DNA from: Methanoculleus caldifontis
Lineage (GTDB): Archaea; Halobacteriota; Methanomicrobia; Methanomicrobiales; Methanoculleaceae
NCBI RefSeq assembly: GCF_032842345.1
Contig: NZ_WBKO01000001.1
Location: 62,001-126,000, forward strand
Direction of reading: 5' to 3'
Length of the DNA stretch: 64,000 bases
The notes under the pieces were generated by a model. The model was not told the origin of the DNA. It did no database searches and saw nothing but the letters and a program-made list of their open reading frames with translations. Position numbers and translations under genes: made by a program. Shown here one piece after another: positions 37,291 through 45,984 of this stretch. The stretch's first letter is position 1. The number at the start of each line of letters is the position of its first letter.

Positions 37291-37439
37291 AATCCAGTGC
37301 CCGGATACTGCTAACCCTGTTTTAAATCACCACCCGAGGCTGCATCGCTCGATCTCGGATGTCACAGCGAAATACTGAGACCCGGCGAGACGGCCAGGAT
37401 CTACCGGAAAAAGCCGAGGATGCGCCTGTGTCGAATGGA

Positions 37440-37660
37440 GTCGTAGACTGCTTGCGGCGGGTGCAGGAGCGGACCGGGGTTGCCGCGTGTTTTGCCCCGG
37501 ATGCCCGCGAAAGAGACGGGCACCCGGAAGCTCCTGGCGTGGAGAGAGCAGAGGGACGCTGATCCTCCTGCCCGGACCGAGATCCGGAGTCCGCGCGTGT
37601 CCGGTGCAGGCGAGTGCCTGCACCATGACCTTCACATTTACCCTCGGAACTCCATTCCCG
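37440..37660. ncRNA. Candidate structured non-coding RNA locus
   Basis: Between the repeats and the ThDP-enzyme gene there is no convincing protein gene, but the sequence folds well. CAGGAGC (37464-37470) pairs with GCTCCTG (37530-37536), enclosing CCGGGG/CCCCGG (37474-37479/37495-37500) and TGCCCG/CGGGCA (37502-37507/37517-37522), a 73-base branched structure. Further right are CCGGA/TCCGG (37572-37587) and the perfect hairpin GTGCAGGC-GAGT-GCCTGCAC (37604-37623). A strong TATA box with a BRE-like GAAA on the minus strand lies just right (37670-37680). It does not show the conserved core of RNase P RNA or SRP RNA. GC-rich DNA folds readily, so this is tentative. Confidence 0.3.
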
Positions 37661-37667
37661 GCTGAAC

Positions 37668-37683
37668 CATTTATATATTTCGG
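37668..37683 (-). promoter_or_regulatory. Strong TATA box facing the 37.4-37.7 kb locus
   Basis: Read on the minus strand, CGAAATATATAAATGG combines a BRE-like GAAA with TATATAAA. It lies after the 3' end of the leftward ThDP-enzyme gene, so it does not serve that gene. Transcription would start near 37645 and cross the structured locus. Confidence 0.5.
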
Positions 37684-37698
37684 CCGACCGGACCTCGA

Positions 37699-39312
37699 TC
37701 ACCCGAACCGCTTCGGATCGGTCTCGATATCGACGACGACCGGCCGGTCCATCCGGAGTGCGCGGAGGACGGCGTCAGGGAGCTCTTCCGGCCTCGCGAC
37801 CCGGATCCCGGCGCCGCCGCAGGCCTCCGCATACGCGGCGAAGTCGGGGTTCGCGAGCTCGGTGCCGTAGGGCGGGTAGTCCGCCTCCCGCTGCTCCTCG
37901 CGGATCATCGCGAGTTCGTGGTTGTTGAAGACCAGGACCGTGAGGGGGAGACCGTATTTTACCGCCGTGACGAAGTCGGCCATGACCATCGAAAACCCCC
38001 CGTCCCCGGTGATGCAGACGACCGTCTTCTCCGGGTAGGCGAGTTTCGCCGCGATCGCCCCCGGAAGCCCAAAGCCCATCGTGCCGAGGTACCCCGACAT
38101 CGCGAACCGCTGCCGCTTCATCAGGAAGTTCCGCCCGAACCACCACTGGTTCTCCCCGACGTCGAGGGAGATGAGGGCGTCCTCCGGCAGGGTCTCGGAG
38201 AGGACCTTCATGATGTAGGGGGGGCGGAGCGGCACGGCCGCCGGGTCGGCCTCCCGGTCGAGCCGCTCGAACCACTCCCGCTTCTGTTCGGCAAGCCACG
38301 CCCGGGTCCCGGTCTCCTCCCGCGGCCGGACCCGCTCGACGATCAGGGGGAGGGCGGTGGCGCAGTCGCCCCAGACCCCCGCGGCGAGGGGGTGTTTCCC
38401 GAGCTGGAGCGGGTCGATATCGATCTGGACGGCCGGTTTCTCGCCGGGGATCCCGGTGAGGTCGGAGAAACTCGCCCCGCAGGCGATCACGAGGTCCGAC
38501 GCCGCGACGAGCGAGCGGGCATGCGGCGTGCCGAGCGGCCCGTGGACCCCCGCGACCCATGCGTGATCGTCGGGGAGGATGCCCTTCGCCCGGAAGGTGG
38601 TGACGATCGGGGCCCGGACGGCCTCTGCAAGGTCGGCGACCGCTCCCGCCGCGTGCATGGCCCCGAACCCCGCGAGGATGACCGGGCGGGCAGCAGCGTC
38701 GATCGCCTCAACAGCGGCCCGGACCGCCTCCTCGGTCGGGGCGACCCGGACCTCGGCAAGGCAGGTCTCGCGGGCGCAGTAGTCCGGGTCGAGAGGCTCG
38801 CGCTGGACGTCGTTCGGGAGCGAGAGCTGGGCGACGCCGCGGCCGATGACCGCATAGCGCAACGCCCGCGTGAGGAGTTTGACCGCCGTCGTCCGGTCAG
38901 CGACGGTGTTGTTGAAGACCGCGATGGGCCGGAAGAAGGCATCCTGGTCGATCTCCTGGATGCCGCCCGGCCCGGCGTACTGGGTCTTCACCTGGCCGTT
39001 CAAGGAGAGGACGCTCGCGTGGTCCTCTTTTGCGTCATAAAGACCGGTCGCGAGGTTCGTCGCCCCCGGCCCCGCGATGGTCAGGCAGACCGCGATCCTG
39101 CCGGTGAACTTGTTGTAGGCGGATGCGGCGAGGGCCGCGGTCTGCTCGTGCCGGACGACGATGTAGCGGGCGTTCTCGTTCTTCCTGACGGCCTCGACGA
39201 GCGGGAGCGACGAGGCTCCGGGGATGCCGAAGTAGAGGTCGATCCCCCAGGCCGCCAGTTCCGCGACCAGCACGTCGGCGACCGTCGTCGCTGCCCCTTC
39301 AGAGGACGTCAT
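37699..39312 (-). CDS. ThDP-dependent acetolactate synthase/pyruvate oxidase-like enzyme
   Basis: A three-domain thiamine-diphosphate enzyme of 537 residues. The N-terminal Pyr domain has YFGIPGASSLPLVEA and the catalytic Glu in VVRHEQTAALAA. The central domain has a nucleotide-type fold (GKHPLAAGVWGD). The C-terminal PP domain has the ThDP-Mg motif GDGGFSMVMADF...VFNNHELAMI. The Pro/Gly pattern is closest to pyruvate oxidase/acetolactate-synthase-like paralogues rather than true IlvB; there is no regulatory-subunit gene beside it. The start at 39312 lies inside the end of the rubredoxin gene (14-base overlap), implying coupled translation and a possible electron-transfer partner. Confidence 0.88.
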   Translation of the reverse strand: MTSSEGAATTVADVLVAELAAWGIDLYFGIPGASSLPLVEAVRKNENARYIVVRHEQTAALAASAYNKFTGRIAVCLTIAGPGATNLATGLYDAKEDHASVLSLNGQVKTQYAGPGGIQEIDQDAFFRPIAVFNNTVADRTTAVKLLTRALRYAVIGRGVAQLSLPNDVQREPLDPDYCARETCLAEVRVAPTEEAVRAAVEAIDAAARPVILAGFGAMHAAGAVADLAEAVRAPIVTTFRAKGILPDDHAWVAGVHGPLGTPHARSLVAASDLVIACGASFSDLTGIPGEKPAVQIDIDPLQLGKHPLAAGVWGDCATALPLIVERVRPREETGTRAWLAEQKREWFERLDREADPAAVPLRPPYIMKVLSETLPEDALISLDVGENQWWFGRNFLMKRQRFAMSGYLGTMGFGLPGAIAAKLAYPEKTVVCITGDGGFSMVMADFVTAVKYGLPLTVLVFNNHELAMIREEQREADYPPYGTELANPDFAAYAEACGGAGIRVARPEELPDAVLRALRMDRPVVVDIETDPKRFG

Positions 39313-39499
39313 CCTCGTTCACCTCCGTCTCGCCCGCTCCATTGACCCGGACGAACGCCTCCTTCCCGACCCGGCAGCCGGGGCACCGCCAGTCGCCGGG
39401 GAGGTCTTCAAACCGCGTTCCCGGAGGTATGCCGGCAGCGGGGTCGCCGGCCTCCTCGTTGTACTCGTAATCACAGACGCTGCAGACCCATCTTCCCAT
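39299..39499 (-). CDS. Rubredoxin
   Basis: A small one-iron electron carrier of about 66 residues with the two ligand pairs CSVCDYEYNEEAGD and CPGCRVGKEAF, plus the conserved IPPGTRFEDLPGDW. ATG 39499 gives MGRWVCSVCDY; a GTG nine bases upstream is also in frame. The C-terminal tail (NGAGETEVNEDDVL) is longer than in minimal rubredoxins. It is the first gene of a two-gene unit with the ThDP enzyme. In methanogens rubredoxins often pass electrons to oxygen-detoxifying flavoproteins such as the FprA encoded 2 kb away. Confidence 0.95.
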   Translation of the reverse strand: MGRWVCSVCDYEYNEEAGDPAAGIPPGTRFEDLPGDWRCPGCRVGKEAFVRVNGAGETEVNEDDVL

Positions 39500-39587
39500 A
39501 CCGTTCACGTCCCGGATGACTGCCGTACCCCCTCTCCACGTATAAAAATGACTCGCCCCCCGGGGGAAGGGGGCCGGGAGGACGGGT

Positions 39588-40544
39588 TCAGGAGGGGCCG
39601 GGTTCCCTTGCCGGCGGCGGGCGGGGCTTCTCGTCGCCGGCCGCCGTTCCCCGGCCGCCCCCGTCCTCCTCCATCGTCTTCTTCGCGAGCGCCGAGAGGC
39701 CGAGGGTGGTCCCCAGGTTCATCGTGTCGAGGACCGAGGCCGGGACGAGGACGAGCGTCGCCTTCTCCTTGAGGCCCTCATACAGCATGTTCATCGCCCG
39801 GAGGTGGAGGGCGGTCGGGTTGTCCTGGTAGGTCCGCGCCGCCTCCTCGAACTTCTTTGCGACCTGGAGCTCGGAGTCGCCAAGGATCACCCGCGCCTGC
39901 CGCTCCCGCTCCGCCTGGGCCTGCATGGACATCGCATCCTGGAGCTCGCGGGGGATCAGGATGTCCCGGATCTCAACAGAACTGACGTGGATCCCCCACT
40001 GCTCGGTCCGGACGTCGATGATCCGCTGCAACTCGGCATCGAGCCTCTCGCGACCCTCGAGCATGTTCGCGAGGTCGGACTTCCCGATCACCTCCCGGAG
40101 CGCCGTCTGCGCCGCCCAGCTGATTGCGGAGCGGTAGTCCTCGACCTCCAGCGCCGCCTTCTCCGGGTCTCTCACGCGCCAGAAGAGGACCGCCTCGACG
40201 TCGACCGGGACCGTGTCGCGGGTCAGGGTCTTCTCTGCCCGGAAAGATGTCGTGATGGTGCGGAGATCGATCCAGTAGGCTATCGTATCGACGAGCGGCA
40301 CGAGGACAAAGATGCCCGGACCCCGGAGGCCCGTGAACCTGCCCAGGCGCAGGACGACCGCTTTCTCCCACTGGTCGGCGATCTGGGTCGCGGCGGCGGC
40401 GAAGATCCCTGCGAGGATTACGGCGGCGGCGGCCCAGAGGAAGAGGGAGAGGCCGGGAGTCGTGAGGGCGAGATAGGCGACCGCAACTCCCACGAGCGCG
40501 ATCAGGAAGGCAATCGCATAGCGAAGCGGGTTCTGCCTGCTCAT
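39588..40544 (-). CDS. Slipin/stomatin-like SPFH (band 7) membrane protein
   Basis: A 318-residue membrane-anchored protein. Two hydrophobic segments lie at the N-terminus (YAIAFLIALVGVAVAYLAL and a second of similar length), followed by the band 7 domain (EKAVVLRLGRFTGLRGPGIFVLVPLVDT, then SFRAEKTLTRDTVPVDVEAVLFW) and a coiled coil with EKAALEVEDYRSA and MQAQAERERQARVI. These proteins form ring-like oligomers that organise membrane microdomains and often work with NfeD-type proteases, none of which is adjacent here. ATG 40544 is preferred. Its promoter is shared with the divergent endonuclease V gene. Confidence 0.9.
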   Translation of the reverse strand: MSRQNPLRYAIAFLIALVGVAVAYLALTTPGLSLFLWAAAAVILAGIFAAAATQIADQWEKAVVLRLGRFTGLRGPGIFVLVPLVDTIAYWIDLRTITTSFRAEKTLTRDTVPVDVEAVLFWRVRDPEKAALEVEDYRSAISWAAQTALREVIGKSDLANMLEGRERLDAELQRIIDVRTEQWGIHVSSVEIRDILIPRELQDAMSMQAQAERERQARVILGDSELQVAKKFEEAARTYQDNPTALHLRAMNMLYEGLKEKATLVLVPASVLDTMNLGTTLGLSALAKKTMEEDGGGRGTAAGDEKPRPPPAREPGPS

Positions 40545-40576
40545 ACGTTTTTCCCTGCGGGGTGCTGTACGCGCAA

Positions 40577-40601
40577 AGTATATAATAATAGTTTTATAGC
40601 A
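40577..40601. promoter_or_regulatory. Divergent promoter pair, slipin / endonuclease V
   Basis: A short AT-rich patch. On the + strand GCAAAG-TATATAAT (about 40573-40586) is well placed for endonuclease V (start 40635). On the minus strand CTATAAAAC (about 40593-40601) is well placed for slipin (start 40544). The two TATA boxes are only about 10 bases apart. Confidence 0.6.
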
Positions 40602-40634
40602 CAACGCGAATCAGTCCCTTCAGCAGGAGCGGCC

Positions 40635-41351
40635 ATGAAGATCAGCGAGACCCACCCCTTCGACCTGACGCCGGGCGAGGCCGTCCGCCTCCAGGAGGTG
40701 CTCCGGGACCGGGTCCGCCTCGCGGGCGATGTCGGTGAGGTCTCCCTGGTGGCCGGCGCCGACGCCTCGTATGCAAGGGGGTCGGACGAGATTCACGCGG
40801 TCGTCGTCGTCCTCCGCTACCCCGATCTTGCCGTCGTCGAGCGGGTCGCGGCCTCCGCCGGGACGCAGTTCCCCTACATCCCCGGCCTCCTCTCCTTCCG
40901 CGAAGGGCCCGCCCTCGTCGAGGCGTGCCGGCGGCTCCGGTCCGAACCGGACGTCGTCTTCTTCGACGGCCAGGGGATCGCCCACCCAAGGGGGCTCGGG
41001 ATCGCGAGCCACATGGGCGTCCTCCTCGACCGGCCGACGGTCGGGGTCGCAAAGAGCCTCCTCACCGGGACGGCGGCCGAGCCCGAAGCCGGCAGGGGAT
41101 CAACCGCCCCCATCCTCCGCGACACAGAGACGATCGGGATGGCGGTCCGGACGAAGGAGAGGACGAAGCCCGTCTACGTCTCGGTGGGACATCGGATCGC
41201 GCTCGCGCAGGCGGTCGGCCTCGTCCTCGCGACGACGCGGGGCTACCGGCTCCCTGAGCCGACCAGGCAGGCACACCTCTTTGCCAATGAGGTCCGGAGG
41301 GGGGCGGGCGGCGGGGGGAGACAGGCCACCCTCTTTTCCGGCGGCGGATAG
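40635..41351 (+). CDS. nfi: Endonuclease V
   Basis: Cuts DNA (or RNA) one base 3' of deaminated adenine (inosine/hypoxanthine). The 238 residues include the motif with catalytic Asp in VAGADASYARG, the PYIPGLLSFREGPALVEA block with catalytic Glu, and FDGQGIAHPRGLGIASHMG. ATG 40635 follows GGAG at about 40626-40629; the frame is open further left without recognisable sequence. The C-terminal ~25 residues after RQAHLFANEVR are Gly-rich and look like a loose tail, not a PIP box. Confidence 0.95.
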   Translation: MKISETHPFDLTPGEAVRLQEVLRDRVRLAGDVGEVSLVAGADASYARGSDEIHAVVVVLRYPDLAVVERVAASAGTQFPYIPGLLSFREGPALVEACRRLRSEPDVVFFDGQGIAHPRGLGIASHMGVLLDRPTVGVAKSLLTGTAAEPEAGRGSTAPILRDTETIGMAVRTKERTKPVYVSVGHRIALAQAVGLVLATTRGYRLPEPTRQAHLFANEVRRGAGGGGRQATLFSGGG

Positions 41352-41474
41352 GGCGAAACCGTTATCTGCGTTCCGGCAGGATAGAGGCATCAGGGCCCGC
41401 CCGGGCCCGCGGAGCGTGAAGTATGTCAGACATCGGTGTCTATCGCAGAACTGAACCGGGGGAGGCGGGAGAGT

Positions 41475-42662
41475 ATGGCCGCGCGTGAGATCGTGCCGGG
41501 CGTCTTTGCCGTCGGCGCCATCGACTGGGACCGCCGGCTCTTCGACGAGTTGATCCCGCTTCCCGACGGGACGACCTACAACAGTTACCTCATCCGGGGC
41601 AGCGAGAAGACGGCGCTGATCGACACGGTCGACCCGGCAAAGGTCGGGGACCTGATAGCGAACCTCGACAGCCTCGGCGTTAAGAAGATCGACTACGTCG
41701 TCTCCAGCCACGCCGAGCAGGACCACTCCGGGTCGATACCGGCGGTCCTCGACCGGTATGACGCGAAACTCGTGACGAACGCCAAATGCCGCGACATGCT
41801 GGTCGACCTCCTCCGGATCGACCCGGACCGGGTCGTCACGATCGGCGACGGCGATACGCTCCCTCTCGGCGACAAAACGCTCGAGTTCATCATCGCCCCC
41901 TGGGTCCACTGGCCGGAGACGATGCTCTCCTACCTCCCGGAGGACCGGATCCTCTTCCCGTGCGACCTCTTCGGTTCGCACTACGCGACGAGCTCCCTCT
42001 ACGTCCCCGACGAGGGCACGGTCTACGAGTCGGCGAAACGCTACTACGCCGAGATCATGATGCCTTTCAGGTCGAGCATCAGGGCGCACCTCGAGAAACT
42101 CGCGACCCGCCGGATCGACCTGATCGCGCCGAGCCACGGCCCGATCTACGATAAGCCGGCGTTCATCATGGACGCTTACCGCGACTGGACGAGCGACGCG
42201 GTCAAGAACACGGTGGTCCTCCCATACGTCTCCATGCACGGGAGCACGCAGGCGATGGTCGACCACTTCGTCGACGCCCTGATGCAGCGCGGCGTCGAGG
42301 TGGAGCCGTTCAACCTGCCCCGGACCGATATCGGCGAACTCGCCAAATCCCTCGTGGACGCGGCGACGATCGTGATCGCGACGCCGACGGTCATCTTCGG
42401 CCCCCACCCGCAGGCGGTCTACGCGGCGTACCTCACAAACCTCCTCCGCCCCAAGACCCGCTACGTGACGGTGATCGGGTCCTACGGCTGGGGCGGCAAG
42501 ACCGTCGACACCCTGAAGGAGATGCTCGGCCGGCTCAAGGTCGAGGTCCTCGACCCGGTCTACGTCAGGGGCCTCCCGAAGGAGGAGGACTTCGCGGCGC
42601 TGGACCGTCTCGCCGACGAGATCGCGAAGAGGCACCGCGAGGCGGGGATCGGCGCACCGTAG
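41475..42662 (+). CDS. fprA: FprA-type flavodiiron protein (F420H2 oxidase)
   Basis: A type A flavoprotein of 395 residues that reduces O2 to water; in methanogens coenzyme F420H2 is the usual donor. The N-terminal metallo-beta-lactamase-like domain carries the di-iron ligands in HAEQDHSG, a WVHWPETM segment, and DLFGSHYA. The flavodoxin domain begins at about residue 245 (YVSMHGSTQAMVDHF) with IGSYGWGGKTVDT. ATG 41475 is chosen with GGAGGCGGGA upstream. It protects a strict anaerobe from oxygen. Rubredoxin, encoded 2 kb left, could also be an electron donor. Confidence 0.93.
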   Translation: MAAREIVPGVFAVGAIDWDRRLFDELIPLPDGTTYNSYLIRGSEKTALIDTVDPAKVGDLIANLDSLGVKKIDYVVSSHAEQDHSGSIPAVLDRYDAKLVTNAKCRDMLVDLLRIDPDRVVTIGDGDTLPLGDKTLEFIIAPWVHWPETMLSYLPEDRILFPCDLFGSHYATSSLYVPDEGTVYESAKRYYAEIMMPFRSSIRAHLEKLATRRIDLIAPSHGPIYDKPAFIMDAYRDWTSDAVKNTVVLPYVSMHGSTQAMVDHFVDALMQRGVEVEPFNLPRTDIGELAKSLVDAATIVIATPTVIFGPHPQAVYAAYLTNLLRPKTRYVTVIGSYGWGGKTVDTLKEMLGRLKVEVLDPVYVRGLPKEEDFAALDRLADEIAKRHREAGIGAP

Positions 42663-42733
42663 GCGGCCCGCCCCGTGCGGGGTGGGACCGAAACGTTAAC
42701 ACGGGAGACGCCGACTACTTCCCGAGCTGACCC

Positions 42734-43759
42734 ATGCCCCAATCGGACTTCAAGAGAGTCATTGCCGAGTCGTCCTACGTCTTCGTCATCGGCGTCGCGG
42801 GAGACAGCGGGAGCGGGAAGACCACCTTCACCCGGGCCATCCGCGAGATCTTCGGCGAGGACCTCGTCTCCACGTTCAGCATCGACGATTACCACCGCTA
42901 CGACCGCCGGGAGCGCAAAGCTCTCGGGATCACCCCGCTCGTCCCCGAGGCGAACCGGTTCGATCTCCTGGAAGAGCACCTCGCGGCACTCAAGGCGGGA
43001 GAGACGATAGAAAAACCGGTCTACAACCACGACACCGGGGTCTTCGACCCCCCGGTGACGTTCCGACCGACGAAGATCCTGATCATCGAGGGGCTCCACC
43101 CGTTCATCACCGGGACCCTCCGGAGCCTGATCGACTTCAAGCTCTACGTGGACCCGGACCCCGACGTCAAACGGGCCTGGAAGATCAAGCGCGACGTGGA
43201 GCAGCGGGGCTACTCCCGCGACGCCGTCCTCCGGGAGATGGAGGAGCGCAAACCGGACTTCGAGCGGTACGTCGCGCCCCAGTGCGCGTTTGCGGATGCG
43301 GTCATCAGGATCGCCTTCTCGAAGTACGGGAGGGAGGCGAGCGAGCGGCGCAACGTCTACCATGTCACCCTCTGCCAGAGCAAACTCGACCGGAGCATCA
43401 GGGACGTCGACCTCTCGATCGACCTCTTCCCCCTCCTCTCGCTCTCGCAACGGGACTTCATGGTCGAGTTCACCACCGAGGAGGTCGGGGGGAGAACGAT
43501 GGGGGCGCTCGCGTTCGACGGGGAGTTGAACGACGCCGTCGTCAGGAAACTGGAGAGGAACATCGAGATTCAGACACTGGTGCGGCCCATCGACCTCGTC
43601 GAGAGCGGCGCCTACCTGACGGCCGGCGACATGGCCCAGCTCATCCTCGCCTGGCGGATCATCAACCGGCGTATCTTCATCGAGAGCGCCCCGCCGGGAG
43701 CTGCCGGCGACCCGGCGACGCTCTCCGGAGACGGCGGGTGCGGATGCGGGCGCCGGTGA
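42734..43759 (+). CDS. prk: Phosphoribulokinase (archaeal type)
   Basis: A P-loop kinase of 341 residues matching phosphoribulokinase: Walker A GVAGDSGSGKTTF, DDYHRYDRRERKALGITPLVPEANRF, and IIEGLHPF, followed by the conserved RAWKIKRDVEQRGYS. It phosphorylates ribulose 5-phosphate to ribulose 1,5-bisphosphate. In Methanospirillum the homologue, with RuBisCO, drives the reductive hexulose-phosphate pathway described by Kono and colleagues; this gene suggests the same in the present organism. The C-terminal tail ends GDGGCGCGRR, an unusual Cys pair. No RuBisCO gene is in the window. Confidence 0.92.
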   Translation: MPQSDFKRVIAESSYVFVIGVAGDSGSGKTTFTRAIREIFGEDLVSTFSIDDYHRYDRRERKALGITPLVPEANRFDLLEEHLAALKAGETIEKPVYNHDTGVFDPPVTFRPTKILIIEGLHPFITGTLRSLIDFKLYVDPDPDVKRAWKIKRDVEQRGYSRDAVLREMEERKPDFERYVAPQCAFADAVIRIAFSKYGREASERRNVYHVTLCQSKLDRSIRDVDLSIDLFPLLSLSQRDFMVEFTTEEVGGRTMGALAFDGELNDAVVRKLERNIEIQTLVRPIDLVESGAYLTAGDMAQLILAWRIINRRIFIESAPPGAAGDPATLSGDGGCGCGRR

Positions 43760-43838
43760 ATGGAGGCGCTCTCCACCGCCCGGAGGGCGTTTCACCGCCG
43801 GGCGAAAGTAGATAAGAGCGCCCGGAGAACGTGTATCG

Positions 43839-45296
43839 ATGGATAGGGTCGAGCAGTTCTCGATCGTCGCGCCCGACATCGGCGAGATTCTCAGGTACAT
43901 GAGCGTCGCCACGGCGGTGCCGCTCGTCGTCGCGGCGATCTACGGGGAGTGGGAGATGTTCCCCCCCATGGCCTCCGTCCCGATCGTTCTCTTCCTGCTC
44001 GGGACGCTTCTCGCCCGGATCCCCCGGCGGGAGCGCGAGCCGCCCCTCTCCGCCGCCCTCATGGCCGTCGCCCTGATCTGGCTGATCATCGCGCTGGTGA
44101 GCGCCCTCCCCTTCACCCTCGGCCTCGGCGTCTCCTACCTCGACGCCGTCTTCGAGGCGATGTCGGGGTGGACCGATACGGGCCTGACCATGATGCGCTC
44201 GGTCGAAGACCTGCCCCGGACCCTCCTCTTCTGGCGGTCGCTGATGCAGTGGCTCGGCGGGATCGGGATCGTCGCCTTCACCGTCGCGCTGGCTTCAAGG
44301 ACCGGGCTGACCCAGTTCCGCCTCTACCGGTCGGAGGGGCGCTCGGAGGCCCTGATGCCGAGCGTCGTCGCGACGGGTATGGAGATGTGGAAGATCTACC
44401 TGGTCCTGACCGGAGCATCGGTCGCCCTCATCCTCTTCTCCGGGGTACCCGTCTGGGACGCGGTGAACATCGCTCTCGCCGGGATCGCCACCGGGGGATT
44501 CTCCGTCCACTCGGAGGGGATCCCATACTACAACAACCCGCTCCTCGAGATCCTCATCGTCCCGGTCATGATTGCCGGCGCTCTGCCGTTCAAACTCTAT
44601 TACCTCCTCTACCGCCAGAAGGGCGTCCGGTTCTTCGAAGACCAGCAGGCCCGCCTCCTCTTCATGCTCATCGCGCTCGGCATCTTCGTGATTGCCTGGG
44701 ACCTCGTCACGCTCACCGCGACGGATATCCCCACCGCCGTCCGCCAGGCGCTCTTCATGTCGGCCGCGGCGGTCACGAGCACGGGCTATCAGGTCGCCTC
44801 CCCTAACGAGTGGGCGAGCGTGACGGTCCTCTTCCTCTCGATGCTGATGGTGATCGGCGGGGCGGCGGGGAGCACCGCCGGAGGTATCAAACTCTCGCGC
44901 GTCGTGCTCGGGTTCCAGAGCCTGGTCTGGTGGTTCCGGCGGATGTTCGTCTCGGGCAAGGTCCTCGTGCCGTTCAAATACGACGGCAGGGTGATCCCGA
45001 AGAACATCGCCGACCTCGAGGTCTCGCGGAACATGCTGACCATCATGCTCTACTTCCTCACCATCTTCGTCGCGACGATACTGGTGATGCACCTCCAGCC
45101 CACGGCCTTCGACTCGAGCAACGTCATCTTCGAGGTCGTCTCCGCGATGTGCAACAACGGCATCTCCACGGGGTTCGTCTCGCCGGATATGACCGACTCG
45201 GCGAAGATCCTCTTCATCATCCTGATGTGGGTGGGGCGTCTTGAGATCATCCCGGTGATCATGCTCGTCATGGGCGTCTTCAAACGGTTCGACTGA
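43839..45296 (+). CDS. trkH: Trk-type potassium uptake protein TrkH
   Basis: A K+ channel-like transporter of 485 residues with about ten hydrophobic helices and four P-loop repeats. Filter-type segments are visible at MSGWTDTGLTM, LAGIATGGFSVH, SAAAVTSTGYQV and AMCNNGISTGFVS. The GGAAGSTAGGIKLSR intramembrane block is typical of TrkH/KtrB. It normally needs a TrkA-type regulatory subunit, which is not adjacent. It is followed by a short A-rich terminator-like run at 45308-45314. Confidence 0.94.
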   Translation: MDRVEQFSIVAPDIGEILRYMSVATAVPLVVAAIYGEWEMFPPMASVPIVLFLLGTLLARIPRREREPPLSAALMAVALIWLIIALVSALPFTLGLGVSYLDAVFEAMSGWTDTGLTMMRSVEDLPRTLLFWRSLMQWLGGIGIVAFTVALASRTGLTQFRLYRSEGRSEALMPSVVATGMEMWKIYLVLTGASVALILFSGVPVWDAVNIALAGIATGGFSVHSEGIPYYNNPLLEILIVPVMIAGALPFKLYYLLYRQKGVRFFEDQQARLLFMLIALGIFVIAWDLVTLTATDIPTAVRQALFMSAAAVTSTGYQVASPNEWASVTVLFLSMLMVIGGAAGSTAGGIKLSRVVLGFQSLVWWFRRMFVSGKVLVPFKYDGRVIPKNIADLEVSRNMLTIMLYFLTIFVATILVMHLQPTAFDSSNVIFEVVSAMCNNGISTGFVSPDMTDSAKILFIILMWVGRLEIIPVIMLVMGVFKRFD

Positions 45297-45329
45297 ACCT
45301 GCCCGGGTAAAAAAAGGAAGGGGAGGCGA

Positions 45330-45953
45330 TCACGCCTGCCCGATATACAGACCGTCGATCGATGCGTAGTCCCCGCCGTTCTTGACGAGCAGGTCCATGT
45401 AGGCGTAGATGCCCGGGGCGTCCTCCTCGAGGAGCGCCGGGGAGGTGTGGTAGAGCATGAAGGCCTCGGCAAAGACGGCCGCCTGCCTCTCCTCGCCGGG
45501 CGGGGGGGTGATGCGGGTCAGGTAGGTCCCGGCGTCCGCTTCGAGGTCAGGGAGGACCGTGCTCTTGTCAAAGCCCATGGTGTGGTAGACCCGGTAGCCG
45601 ACCTGCTGGACGAAGACGTCGTCGGCCCGCTCGGGCTGCCTGTCCGAGCGGATATAGATGGCGTTCTCATCGGGGGCGTAGAGGCCGCTCACGCCGCTCG
45701 CGTTATCGGACGCATCCTGCTGCCGGAACTTCTCGTTCCTGCTGTCGATGTAGACGGTGAGGTTCTCCATGTACTCATCCCGGATCTTGGTGCTCTGCTG
45801 CAGTACCAGAGCCTCTGCGAGTGCCGCCTCGGTCCCGCTCCCATCCCTGTTCTCCAGACGGAAACCGGCGACCGGGCTCACCGAGAAGATCGAACAGACG
45901 ACGATCAGGAGGATGATCGCCGCAACCAGCCGTGCTCGAAATCTTGGGTCCAT
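45330..45953 (-). CDS. Exported or membrane-anchored hypothetical protein
   Basis: A 207-residue protein with one N-terminal hydrophobic segment (LVAAIILLIVVCSIFSVSPVAG), so anchored or secreted. The rest is soluble with no family recognised. Features are EALVLQQSTKIRDEYMENLTVYIDSRNEKFRQ (helix), LYAPDENAIYIRSDRQ, and an ending YASIDGLYIGQA. It is a convergent neighbour of trkH and divergent from the nitrogenase-like operon across a strikingly AT-rich region. A weak similarity to secreted peptidase-like proteins cannot be excluded, but no HExxH motif is present. Confidence 0.7.
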   Translation of the reverse strand: MDPRFRARLVAAIILLIVVCSIFSVSPVAGFRLENRDGSGTEAALAEALVLQQSTKIRDEYMENLTVYIDSRNEKFRQQDASDNASGVSGLYAPDENAIYIRSDRQPERADDVFVQQVGYRVYHTMGFDKSTVLPDLEADAGTYLTRITPPPGEERQAAVFAEAFMLYHTSPALLEEDAPGIYAYMDLLVKNGGDYASIDGLYIGQA

Positions 45954-45984
45954 CGTTTTCCCTCTGCGTAAACAAGAGTTTCAA

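Noticed and set aside
37322-37702. Protein genes on either strand in the 37.3-37.7 kb gap
   Set aside because: Several frames of 60-125 codons exist, but all are Arg/Ser/Pro-rich without recognisable motifs, as expected for chance frames; a structured RNA seems at least as likely.
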